Assembly: GCA_023459755.1 (NCBI GenBank)
Contig: JAEWSS010000006.1
Coordinates: 1-7,346, forward strand
Origin: Verrucomicrobiota bacterium
GTDB lineage: Bacteria > Verrucomicrobiota > Lentisphaeria > Victivallales > Victivallaceae
Direction of reading: 5' to 3'
DNA length: 7,346 nucleotides
Positions 1 through 7,346 of this stretch are shown here, piece by piece. Under the pieces are notes generated by a model. That model saw only the letters and a program-made list of their open reading frames with translations, ran no database searches and was not told where the DNA came from. Each line of letters starts with the position of its first letter. The stretch's first letter is position 1. The position numbers and the translations under genes are program-made.

Positions 1-751
<751 letters not shown>

Positions 752-755
<4 letters not shown>

Positions 756-2920
756 TTCACCAGCACAAGGACATAGGCCGCACCGTAATTGCCGGCGTTT
801 TTGGCGAACGTCCAATCCGGATTGCCGTCGGGATTGTTGCCGATGCCGATGTCGCTGCCGGAACCGTTGGTCCAGGCGTTGAAGGCGAACACGGTCTGCC
901 CGGCCGCAAAGTTGTGAATCTGATACGAGCCGTAGCCGGCGCCCTCCGCCGGACTGTCACCGAAGTCAAACACCGTGTCCGACGCGCCGGGAACGGCCAA
1001 TTTGTTCGGCGGCGTATAGTTCCCGGGGAAAAACTCCAGATTGAACCCGTCGGCAAACGTACCGGCGGTCACGCCGGGAACGTTGGAGGCGACGGTGACG
1101 TTTTTCACCTCGCCGATATAAGAACTCCGACTTCCGGCAGTCGGCAGACCGATACCGGCGACATCGTCGGCATAGGCGTCCATCTCAACGGCCACAAACG
1201 CGCCGTCGCCGCCGGCCTTCGGCAGCAGATGGGCGAAGACCGCCACCCGGCTGAACGGCTTCTCGGGAACGGCGGAATATTCATAATTGGCCGTCTGATC
1301 GGCGGTGTTTATAAGTCCGTTGACCGGAGAAAACCGGTAGACCAGCTGGTAGTCCGCCAGCTGCGGCGCCAGACGGTCAACCATGCCGCGCGGCGGCACT
1401 TTGCCGCAGCGGAACGAGCCGAGCGGCAGTTTGGTTGCAGCATCGCGCATCGAAGCCACGGCGGTCTTGTTCCAGCCGTAACGGGCGGCAACCGGACGGG
1501 AAACCGCCGGGGCGCTCAGCTCGATTTCGGAACCGCTGGCGCCGTACTCGACCACGGCTGGAACCCAGCGTCCGGCGGCGTCGGCGATTTCGAACATCGC
1601 GGTTCCGCCGGAGACGGGTTCAAGTTTTTCCGTGAAGTAAAGCATCGCCCTGCCGTTTTTAAACTCGGCGCGACCGAGGCGCGGCGAATCAACGCTGCCG
1701 ACCGCAATGCCATAAGTGTACTTCAACGCCTTGTCCGCCAGACGACGGCCGACCGGACGCTTGTCCTTGGGATGAATGTCGTTCACGCTGTCGGTGTCAT
1801 TGATCTCCACCATCTCCACGCCGTCGGCGCGGCTGGCGAATTTCGCCTGACATTCCCACATCTTCGGCAGAACGTCCGGCTCGGACTGACTGTTGAACGG
1901 CGCCAGCTGAACAAAATAAAACGGCAGTTTGTCGCCGCTTTTGAACGCTCTCCGCCAGCCGGAAACCCAAAGTTTCATCAAGTCGCCGTAGACCGCCGCG
2001 TCCCACAAGTTCGCCTCCCCCTGATACCAGAGCACGCCGGCGATGGTGTACGGCGCCAATGGCGCGACCATGCCGTTCCAGATCACCGACGGGTCACCCA
2101 GCCCGACCTCGGCGGCCAGCTGCCACGGATATTTTGGCGGTGCTTCGATCGGCTCAAGATTTTTTGCCGCCTTCAGCGCTTTTTTGCTCCAGACCTTGTG
2201 ATCTTCAATATAATTTTCCAGCAGTTGATGCTGGAATTTTCCGCCTTCACGCGCCAGCAGCAGTTCTTTTTTGGCGGTCCAGCGGTCGTCGTCGGAACGC
2301 AGAAACGCTTCCGGGGTGATCCAAGGCTCAATCCGGGTGCCGGACCAGCTTGCGTTTATCACGCCAACCGGAACGTTCAACACCTCGCGGAGCCGCTTGG
2401 CGGTAAAATATCCGACCGCCGAAAATCCGGCCAGCGACTTTTCATCGCAGTTTTGCCAGACCGCATTGAACTCCCGCTCCGGCCTCGCCGCCGACACCTG
2501 CGGAATGTTGAGCAGACGCAGATCGGCGTCGGCACAGTTTTTCAGGACATCTTTGCCGTCGGTGTTAAGCTCGACCGTCCACCACATGTTGCTCTGCCCC
2601 GAGCAAAGCCAGACCTCGCCGACCATCACGTTTTCGGCCTTGACCGCATTGTCTTTACCGGTCACGGTCAGAGTATATGGTCCGCCGGCCTCCATCGCCG
2701 GGAGCGTGACCATAAAACTTCCCGATTTACCGGCGGTCGTCTCCGCCGTCGCTCCGTTGAACTCCACCTTCACTTTTTCGCCGGAATCGGCCAGGCCGAA
2801 CACCGCGACCGGCTTGCGCCGCTGAAGCACCGCGTTGTCACTGAACAATCCGTTCAACTTAACTTCGGCGGAAACCGAAAACACCGCCGCCATCATAACC
2901 GTCAAAAATAGCTTTTTCAC
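752..2920 (-). CDS. Secreted sialate O-acetylesterase (SGNH/SASA family) with extra C-terminal module
   Basis: This is a 722-residue exported esterase predicted to remove O-acetyl groups from sialic acids or related sugars on glycans. It starts with a signal peptide (KK, hydrophobic core, SVSA cleavage near residue 18). A beta-sandwich N-domain (about 20-100) is followed by the SGNH hydrolase: GEVWLCSGQSNMWW with catalytic Ser110, SWSGT with Gly194, WYQGEAN with Asn304, and DIHP with Asp381 and His383. The SASA core ends near residue 506. About 200 further residues (about 515-722) are rich in Gly, Asp and aromatics and look beta-stranded, probably a carbohydrate-binding or structural module. 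GTG 2920-2918 was preferred over an in-frame ATG at 2977 because an AAGGA lies 5 nt upstream and the signal peptide then begins exactly at the start. The gene is first in an apparent operon with the phosphatase and divergent from the epimerase. Acetyl-xylan or other carbohydrate substrates cannot be excluded. Confidence 0.9.
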
Positions 2921-2925
2921 CGCGT

Positions 2926-2930
2926 TCCTT
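2926..2930 (-). promoter_or_regulatory. Ribosome binding site of the acetylesterase (AAGGA)
   Basis: On the minus strand AAGGA sits 5 nt before the GTG at 2920. It decides the start of the esterase: the longer in-frame ATG at 2977 has no comparable site and would put charged residues ahead of the signal peptide. Confidence 0.7.
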
Positions 2931-3033
2931 TCTCTTTTTGCACTTACTTTAGCCCCGGACAGTTGAAAAATCCACAATCGAGGCTAATTTATTTTGTAAA
3001 TAGCAACCAACATCATTACAACAAGGTGCAAAA

Positions 3034-4218
3034 ATGAGTATTGATTCGATTATCGCACGCTATGAAGACGAACTGGTCAATTCAGTCCTCCCGTTCTGGG
3101 AAAAGAATTGCGAAGACAAGGAATTCGGCGGCTACTTCACCATGCTCGACCGCGACGGCTCGGTCTACGACACCGCCAAGTACATGTGGATGCAGTGGCG
3201 CATTGTCTACATGTTCGCCACTTTCTACAACTCGCAGTACCGCAAGGACAACTACCTCGCCATCGCCAAACAGGGCTACGACTTCCTGACCAAACACGGC
3301 CGCCTTGACGACGGAAGCTACTACTTCCAGCTCAACCGCAAGGGCGAACCCGCCATGGCGCCATACAGCATCTTCTCCGACTGCTTCGCCGCCATGGGCG
3401 CCGCCGCCATGTACGAAGCCACCAAGGAGGAAAAATACCGGCTTGAGGCCGAGTCGGCCATGAACAGCTACATCCGGCGCATTCCGAGTCCGAAGGGTAA
3501 ATACGAAAAGTGCCTGCCCGGCAAGGGTTCGCGGCTGAGCCTCGGCAACTATATGATTCTGGCCAACCTCGGCGCGGTGATGAAGCAGAGCCTCGCCTCC
3601 GACAAGTATGAAAAAGACACCGCCGCCGCCGTCGACAAGGTGGTGAAGATGTTCTGGAACCCCGAATACAAGGTGCTCTGCGAAAACGTCAACACCGACG
3701 GCACTTTCGATTACGACTCCTGCGAAGGCCGCTTCGTCAATCCCGGTCACGGCCTCGAAACCATGTGGTTCATCATGCAGTACGCCGAACGCACCGGACG
3801 CAAAGATCTGCTCGACATCGCGTTCAAGTATGTTGACGGCATCTTCAATTTCGGCTGGGACAAGGAATTCGGCGGCATCTACTATTTCATGGACCTCCTC
3901 GGCAAACCGCACATGGAACTCCAGTGGGACATGAAACTCTGGTGGCCGCACAACGAAGCGCTTATCGCCATGCTTTACGCCTATCGGCTGTCCGGCGACG
4001 AAAAATACTGGAAATACTTTGAAAAGGTCGACGAATGGACCTGGAAGCGTTTCCCGGATCGCAAATACGGCGAATGGTTCGGCTACCTGAACCGTCGCGG
4101 CGAGCCGACCCACATGCTCAAGGGCGGCAAGTGGAAGACCTTCTTCCACGTTCCGCGCTGTCTGTTCTTCTGCCTCGGCCAGCTCCGCGAGATCAAGGCC
4201 GCCGGTCTGAAGAAGTAG
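3034..4218 (+). CDS. N-acylglucosamine 2-epimerase (AGE) family protein
   Basis: This is a 394-residue cytoplasmic protein without a signal peptide, the usual length of the AGE (renin-binding protein) family, an (alpha/alpha)6 barrel. The likely reaction is interconversion of N-acetylglucosamine and N-acetylmannosamine, linking sialic acid breakdown to amino-sugar metabolism. Family signatures are visible: WMQWR with Arg56, NPGHGLETMW with His239 and Glu242, KLWWPHNEAL with His306, and KTFFHVPRC with His372. His239 and His372 fit the pair of histidines that act as acid/base catalysts in AGEs. The NPGH and WWPH contexts favour an AGE over a cellobiose 2-epimerase, but other aldose epimerases or isomerases of this fold are possible. 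The ATG is preceded by AAGGTG (3023-3028) at 5 nt spacing. It is read divergently from the esterase across 113 bp and ends in its own strong terminator, so it is probably monocistronic. Confidence 0.9.
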   Translation: MSIDSIIARYEDELVNSVLPFWEKNCEDKEFGGYFTMLDRDGSVYDTAKYMWMQWRIVYMFATFYNSQYRKDNYLAIAKQGYDFLTKHGRLDDGSYYFQLNRKGEPAMAPYSIFSDCFAAMGAAAMYEATKEEKYRLEAESAMNSYIRRIPSPKGKYEKCLPGKGSRLSLGNYMILANLGAVMKQSLASDKYEKDTAAAVDKVVKMFWNPEYKVLCENVNTDGTFDYDSCEGRFVNPGHGLETMWFIMQYAERTGRKDLLDIAFKYVDGIFNFGWDKEFGGIYYFMDLLGKPHMELQWDMKLWWPHNEALIAMLYAYRLSGDEKYWKYFEKVDEWTWKRFPDRKYGEWFGYLNRRGEPTHMLKGGKWKTFFHVPRCLFFCLGQLREIKAAGLKK

Positions 4219-4229
4219 TTCAAAATGCC

Positions 4230-4267
4230 AAAGCGGTTCCGCGCCTTCCGACGCGGAACCGCTTTTT
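4230..4267 (+). terminator. Intrinsic terminator after the AGE-family gene
   Basis: A perfect 14-bp stem is formed by AAAGCGGTTCCGCG (4230-4243) and CGCGGAACCGCTTT (4252-4265) with an 8-nt loop, followed by TTTTT (4263-4267). It starts 12 nt after the epimerase stop codon (4216-4218). The A-run on the left arm would give a minus-strand transcript a T tract too, so it could act in both directions, but no minus-strand gene ends here. Confidence 0.93.
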
Positions 4268-4334
4268 CACTATGAAAAATGACGCTGCTCCGCTGCCCGG
4301 GTGAACGGCATTTTCCATTTTATCCGAAAGCTAT

Positions 4335-4363
4335 TTGCGCGAATAATCACAAACAAATATAAA
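4335..4363 (+). promoter_or_regulatory. Candidate sigma-70-type promoter, repeat copy 1
   Basis: TTGCGC (4335-4340) and TATAAA (4358-4363) are separated by exactly 17 bp. The -10 matches five of six consensus bases but the -35 only three. The -35 lies inside the 14-bp palindrome, which would allow a repressor bound there to block polymerase. It would drive the S26-like gene. Confidence 0.4.
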
Positions 4364-4381
4364 ACCGCCCAAATTAGCTAT

Positions 4382-4410
4382 TTGCGCGAATAATCACGAA
4401 CAAATATAAA
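4382..4410 (+). promoter_or_regulatory. Candidate sigma-70-type promoter, repeat copy 2
   Basis: This is the exact 47-bp downstream duplicate of the copy-1 element: TTGCGC (4382-4387), 17 bp, TATAAA (4405-4410). Being closest to the gene with a -10 box, it is the better candidate for the S26-like gene; transcription would begin near 4417 and leave the partial third copy in a leader of about 47 nt. The third copy has the TTGCGC (4429-4434) but no -10. Confidence 0.45.
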
Positions 4411-4463
4411 ACCGCCCAAATTAGCTATTTGCGCGAATAATCACAAACATCAGGTTGCGGACG

Positions 4464-5093
4464 ATGAAAGAACTGATTTATACCGGAAGCAGTATGCTCG
4501 GCGTCTTTGCGCCGGGCGATGTGCTGCTGGCCGAGCCGGTTTGTTTTTCCGAGGCGGCGCCGGGCGACATCGTGGTGTTTACCGCGCCGCTGGGGCCGGA
4601 AAAGCAGCTGGTGCATCGCGTAACTTCCGCGTCCGGCGGCGTGATCCGCACCCACGGCGACAACAATCTGCGTCCCGATCCGGTGGCGCTGAATCATGAA
4701 ACAAAACTGCTGAAAATCATCGGCTGCAAACGTGGAAACCGCAGAATCAAAGTAACTTCCGGCAAGGAAGGATTATCGGAATTCAAACGCAATCAGCGCC
4801 GCGTCCACCGTCTGCATACGCTGGCGGTTCTGCTGCGCCCCCTTGCCGCGCTGGCTCCGCTGCGTTTTTTGGCACCAGCGAAAGATGAGCTTGAACCGCG
4901 AAATTTTCTCCGCGGCGGCACTCCGGTGAAGTCGGCGCTTTTCCACCACGGCAAACAGGTGGCGGTCTACGATTTTCAACGCCGGGTCTGGCGACCGCTG
5001 GGGCGCTGGAAACTTTTTTTCAGCGCTAAGTCGCTTAACTCTTTTTCTCCGGCTCCGCCAGCAGACGGCGAACCTCGTCCAGATCGGGACTAG
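4464..5093 (+). CDS. Soluble S24/S26 (signal peptidase-like) family protein
   Basis: This is a 209-residue protein whose first half has the S26 signal-peptidase layout: GSSML with candidate nucleophile Ser10, APGDVLL (16-22), PGDIVVF (33-39), VHRV with His51, and THGDN with Asp66, then PDP with Asp72. Ser plus His-Arg-Val plus GD resembles the Ser-His-Asp type (SipW/ER type) rather than the Ser-Lys bacterial type. Unlike real signal peptidases, no membrane segment precedes the Ser. After about residue 88 comes a basic stretch, a Leu/Ala/Pro-rich segment (about 117-137) and a beta-like end (about 145-187). Activity and substrate are unknown; related soluble S24/S26 proteins are known beside peptide-modification or polysaccharide export genes, but no such neighbours are visible here. 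I chose ATG 4464 with AGG (4452-4454) upstream; an in-frame TTG at 4455 is possible. The last 59 nt overlap the convergent polyphosphate kinase gene. Confidence 0.72.
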   Translation: MKELIYTGSSMLGVFAPGDVLLAEPVCFSEAAPGDIVVFTAPLGPEKQLVHRVTSASGGVIRTHGDNNLRPDPVALNHETKLLKIIGCKRGNRRIKVTSGKEGLSEFKRNQRRVHRLHTLAVLLRPLAALAPLRFLAPAKDELEPRNFLRGGTPVKSALFHHGKQVAVYDFQRRVWRPLGRWKLFFSAKSLNSFSPAPPADGEPRPDRD

Positions 5094-5868
5094 GCGGCGG
5101 CATTTCGATATTCATCGCCTCCATCGTCCGACGAATGATTGACGACACCGCGAGATCGCGAAACCATTTTTTGTCCGCCGGAATCACATACCACGGCGCC
5201 TCCGGCGTGCCGCAGTGCTCCAGCACCTCCTCGTAGGCCTGACGATAATTGTTCCAATATTGCCGTTCGTTGAAATCCGCCAGCGAAATCTTCCACTGGC
5301 GCGCGGGATCGTCCACCCGCTTTTTCAACCGTTCAAGCTGCTCTTCCGGGCTGATGTGCAGAAAAATTTTGACAATTGTTGTATCCGCCTCGGCGATCAG
5401 AAAATTTTCGAATGAATTAATGTACTCGAATCTGCGGCGGCAGCGCCCGGCCGACACCGCGCCGTGCACCCTGGTGACCAGCACGTCCTCATAATGCGAC
5501 CGGTTGAAGATCACCACTTCTCCGCGACGCGGCGCCGCCAAGTGACAGCGCCACAAAAAATCGTGCGCCGCCTCCACCTCCGACGGGACCTTGAACGACA
5601 CCACCCGGCATCCCTGCGGATTCAACGGCGCAAACACATGCCGCACCACGCCGTCCTTGCCGCCGGCGTCCATTCCCTGAAGCACCACCAGCAGACTTCG
5701 CCGGTTTTCAGCGTAAAGCCGGTACTGCAGCGCGGTTATCACCGCAATATTTTCCGCCAGAAGCGCCGCGGCAGTTTTTTTGTCGGCGCCCGGAGCCGCC
5801 GCCGGATCGCGGTCAGCCAGCCTTACCTGATCTCCCGGCGGCACCATAAACAATTTTTCATAATCCAT
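5035..5868 (-). CDS. ppk2: PPK2-family polyphosphate:nucleotide phosphotransferase
   Basis: This 277-residue cytoplasmic kinase transfers phosphate between polyphosphate and nucleotides. It shows the full PPK2 pattern: Walker A GMDAGGKDG (65-73, Lys71, Asp67), NPQG (83-86), SFKVPSE (91-97), HDFLWR (102-107), the Walker B block IFNRSHYEDVL (120-130), and the lid KKRVDDPARQWK (182-193). The NPQG, SFKxPS and HDFLWR spacing most resembles the group that phosphorylates AMP and ADP (class III), but class assignment by eye is tentative. The start at 5868 is fixed by a perfect AAGGAGG 6 nt upstream; an in-frame ATG at 5973 would add 35 residues that do not look like the family. The gene is divergent from the helicase and overlaps the S26-like gene tail-to-tail. 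No other polyphosphate gene is in view. Confidence 0.93.
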   Translation of the reverse strand: MDYEKLFMVPPGDQVRLADRDPAAAPGADKKTAAALLAENIAVITALQYRLYAENRRSLLVVLQGMDAGGKDGVVRHVFAPLNPQGCRVVSFKVPSEVEAAHDFLWRCHLAAPRRGEVVIFNRSHYEDVLVTRVHGAVSAGRCRRRFEYINSFENFLIAEADTTIVKIFLHISPEEQLERLKKRVDDPARQWKISLADFNERQYWNNYRQAYEEVLEHCGTPEAPWYVIPADKKWFRDLAVSSIIRRTMEAMNIEMPPPSPDLDEVRRLLAEPEKKS

Positions 5869-5874
5869 TCCACG

Positions 5875-5881
5875 CCTCCTT
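5875..5881 (-). promoter_or_regulatory. Strong ribosome binding site of ppk2 (AAGGAGG)
   Basis: On the minus strand AAGGAGG precedes the ATG at 5868 by 6 nt, the strongest Shine-Dalgarno sequence in the window. It rules out the longer in-frame start at 5973. Confidence 0.85.
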
Positions 5882-5900
5882 GTGTTGCCCGAACTAAGGT

Positions 5901-5929
5901 AATATAGACCGTTATTCGGCACGAAGCAA
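5901..5929 (-). promoter_or_regulatory. Candidate promoter of ppk2
   Basis: On the minus strand TTGCTT (5929-5924) and TATATT (5906-5901) are separated by 17 bp. The -10 matches five of six consensus bases and the -35 three. It would give a short leader of about 25 nt containing the AAGGAGG. The segment is much more AT-rich than the flanking coding DNA. Confidence 0.4.
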
Positions 5930-6056
5930 ACCAAAAGCCGCCGTCCGCCCGTCAACCGCTTCCCACGCCGCATTTGACACCGGCTGGCGCCTGAGGGTAA
6001 AAAGACCGTAATTCACTGATTTTCAATAAAAAGCGAAAAACACAACCGCTTTTCTG

Positions 6057-6084
6057 TTGAAAAATATTGAAAACGGTGTATTTT
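6057..6084 (+). promoter_or_regulatory. Candidate promoter of the DEAD-box helicase gene
   Basis: TTGAAA (6057-6062, four to five consensus matches depending on scoring) is followed after 16 bp by TATTTT (6079-6084, four of six). It lies 32 nt upstream of the helicase ATG in an AT-rich stretch. A second TTGAAA (6067-6072) lacks a well-spaced -10. The exact boxes are uncertain. Confidence 0.35.
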
Positions 6085-6115
6085 AAATATTCCAACCATA
6101 CACAGAAAGCATTTT

Positions 6116-7346
6116 ATGACAGAATTAGCGGAATTCCGCGCCCTTGGCATCGCAGAAAACATCCTGACCGCTTTGGCGGCAAAGGGATTTGAGACCCCGT
6201 CAGAAGTCCAGAAACTGGCTATCCCGTTGCTGCTCAACGGAGAAAAAGACATTGTCGCCCAGGCCAGAACCGGCACCGGCAAAACCGCGGCGTTCGGTGT
6301 GCCGATCATCCAGATCCTCGGCGAACCCGACCGGTATCCGCGCGCACTGGTGCTGACCCCCACCCGCGAACTCGCACTCCAGGTCTGCACCGAACTCGAG
6401 TCGCTTCAAGGCGAAAACCTGTTGAAGATCGTCCCCGTATTCGGCGGCCAGTCGATAATGCTTCAGCTGGGCAAGATCCGCCACGGCGCCGACGTGATCG
6501 TAGGCACCCCCGGCCGCGTCATGGACCTTATCCGCCGCAATGAACTGAAACTCGACTCGCTCGACTTCGCCGTTCTCGACGAAGCCGATGAAATGCTCGA
6601 TATGGGCTTTGTCGATGATATTCGTGAAATTCTCGCGGTAACCAATCCGGACAAGCGGATGCTGATGTTCTCCGCCACCATGCCGGAACCGATCATGGCC
6701 ATCGCCAAAGAGTTTATGCGCGACTGCGAAATTGTCCGCTGCACTCCCGGTCAGCTTCCGGTGGCGTTGACCGAGCAGCGCTACTATTCCGTCCGGCGCG
6801 AAGACAAACTTGAAGCTCTGGCCCGCGTGATCGACCTCAATCCGGAATTCTACGGCATCGTCTTCTGCCGCACCAAAAACGACGTGGACGAACTTTACGA
6901 ACAGCTTTCCGGCCGCAAATACCGGGTTGAACCGCTGCACGGCGACATTCCACAGCCCCAGCGTCTGCGCACCATCGACCGCTTCCGCCAGCGGCGTTTC
7001 AATATTCTGCTCGCCACCGACGTGGCCGCCCGCGGCATCGACGTGGCCGACCTCACCACCGTGGTAAACTATTCCATTCCGCAGACCACCGAGGCCTATG
7101 TCCACCGGATCGGCCGCACCGGACGCGCCGGCAAAAAGGGACTGGCCGTCACCTTTGTCACCCCGGCCGAGCAGCGCCGCATCGCCATCATCATGCGTGA
7201 AGCCAAGTGCGAAATCGAACGCGCCACACTCCCGTGCGGCGAAGACGTGGTGCGCCAAAAACTGGCCGACCTCAAAGAAAAAATCGACTCGGTGTCGCCG
7301 GACGACACTCTCGCCGCCGCCGCCGAACTGCTGAACGGTCATCAGC
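6116..7346 (+). CDS. DEAD-box ATP-dependent RNA helicase (3' end beyond window)
   Basis: Four hundred and ten codons of a DEAD-box helicase are present, running off the right edge. All core motifs are in order: Q motif (GFETPSEVQ, Gln32), motif I ARTGTGKT (50-57), PTREL (82-86), GG (110-111), TPGR (131-134), DEAD (155-158), SAT (186-188), IVFCRT (248-253), ATDVAARGIDV (300-310) and HRIGRTGRAG (330-339). Both RecA-like domains are therefore intact (about 1-205 and 215-360), followed by the start of a C-terminal extension that may resemble DeaD/CsdA. The family unwinds short RNA duplexes in ribosome assembly, RNA decay and cold adaptation. The ATG at 6116 begins just before the Q motif, as usual. 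Only a weak AGAAAG (6103-6108) lies upstream. Which paralogue it is depends on the missing C-terminus. Confidence 0.95.
   Translation, partial: MTELAEFRALGIAENILTALAAKGFETPSEVQKLAIPLLLNGEKDIVAQARTGTGKTAAFGVPIIQILGEPDRYPRALVLTPTRELALQVCTELESLQGENLLKIVPVFGGQSIMLQLGKIRHGADVIVGTPGRVMDLIRRNELKLDSLDFAVLDEADEMLDMGFVDDIREILAVTNPDKRMLMFSATMPEPIMAIAKEFMRDCEIVRCTPGQLPVALTEQRYYSVRREDKLEALARVIDLNPEFYGIVFCRTKNDVDELYEQLSGRKYRVEPLHGDIPQPQRLRTIDRFRQRRFNILLATDVAARGIDVADLTTVVNYSIPQTTEAYVHRIGRTGRAGKKGLAVTFVTPAEQRRIAIIMREAKCEIERATLPCGEDVVRQKLADLKEKIDSVSPDDTLAAAAELLNGHQ

Larger units (their letters stand above)
4329..4449 (+). repeat. 47-bp tandem direct repeat, 2 full copies plus a 27-bp third
   Basis: The unit begins AGCTATTTGCGCGAATAATC and ends CCGCCCAAATT. 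Copies are 4329-4375, 4376-4422 and a partial copy 4423-4449. Copies 1 and 2 differ at a single base (CACAAAC versus CACGAAC), and copy 3 matches copy 1 until it breaks off 14 nt before the next gene's ATG. Each copy contains the near-palindrome TATTTGCGCGAATA (4332-4345, 4379-4392, 4426-4439), symmetric except for one T:G pair. The block fills the space between the epimerase terminator region and the S26-like gene and is more AT-rich than the surrounding genes. A duplicated promoter/operator region is the simplest reading. Confidence 0.95.

Noticed and set aside
2963..2990. TTGAAA and TAATTT with 16-bp spacing as the epimerase promoter
   Set aside because: The -10 matches only three consensus bases and other equally weak choices exist in this AT-rich region, so no specific promoter is claimed for either divergent gene.
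3082..4149. A 355-codon open frame on the minus strand opposite the epimerase
   Set aside because: The translation is low-complexity (Val, His, Glu, Ala) with no family motif; it is a by-product of codon bias in the epimerase.
4273..4305. Tiny frame starting ATG 4273 between the epimerase terminator and the repeats
   Set aside because: It has only ten codons, no ribosome binding site and no conserved feature; it lies just after a terminator.
4329..4449. CRISPR array or replication iterons
   Set aside because: The repeats are directly adjacent with no unique spacers, only two and a half copies exist, and there are no cas or replication-initiator genes nearby.
5002..5026. Inverted repeat GCGCTG/CAGCGC around a T-rich loop near the end of the S26-like gene as a terminator
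   Set aside because: The stem is only 6 bp with a 12-nt loop, the T-run is in the loop rather than after the stem, and it precedes both stop codons' surroundings without a T tail on either strand.
6200..7342. A 380-codon open frame on the minus strand opposite the helicase
   Set aside because: The plus strand carries every DEAD-box motif in frame; the antisense frame has none of its own.

Overview
The window carries seven protein-coding genes, five complete and two cut by the window edges. The DNA is GC-rich (roughly 55-60 % by eye) and gene-dense, with GTG used as a start at least twice and several genes overlapping at their ends. Gene content suggests a bacterium of the Planctomycetota-Verrucomicrobiota-Lentisphaerota group, possibly a Victivallis-like, host-glycan-using member of Lentisphaerota. 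This is an inference from three things: an exported sialate O-acetylesterase with a long C-terminal module, a soluble S26-type peptidase homologue, and overall codon style. There is no rRNA or marker gene to confirm it.

Layout, left to right. (1) 1-153 (+): the last 50 codons of thioredoxin reductase (trxB). Its probable intrinsic terminator (177-221) lies inside the 3' end of the convergent gene. (2) 135-755 (-): a lipoprotein-type dual-specificity/tyrosine phosphatase. (3) 752-2920 (-): a secreted sialate O-acetylesterase, joined to the phosphatase by a 4-nt stop/start overlap, so the two look like one transcription unit. (4) 3034-4218 (+): a cytoplasmic N-acylglucosamine 2-epimerase family protein, transcribed divergently from the esterase and followed by a strong hairpin terminator (4230-4267). 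(5) 4329-4449: a 47-bp tandem direct repeat (two full copies and a 27-bp third), each full copy holding a promoter-like pair and a 14-bp palindrome. (6) 4464-5093 (+): a soluble S24/S26 (signal-peptidase-like) protein. (7) 5035-5868 (-): a PPK2-family polyphosphate kinase whose 3' end overlaps the previous gene by 59 nt. (8) 6116-7346 (+): a DEAD-box RNA helicase, incomplete at the right edge.

Functionally, the esterase and the epimerase form a plausible amino-sugar/sialic-acid scavenging pair. The esterase would strip O-acetyl groups from host or dietary glycans outside the cytoplasm, and the epimerase would interconvert N-acetylmannosamine and N-acetylglucosamine inside it. The phosphatase rides on the esterase transcript with no obvious catabolic role. 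The PPK2 kinase and the helicase are housekeeping or stress-type genes read divergently from a 247-bp intergenic region. I see no mobile element, CRISPR array, tRNA or rRNA. The least-explained structures are the repeated promoter/operator-like block before the S26-like gene and that gene's own role.
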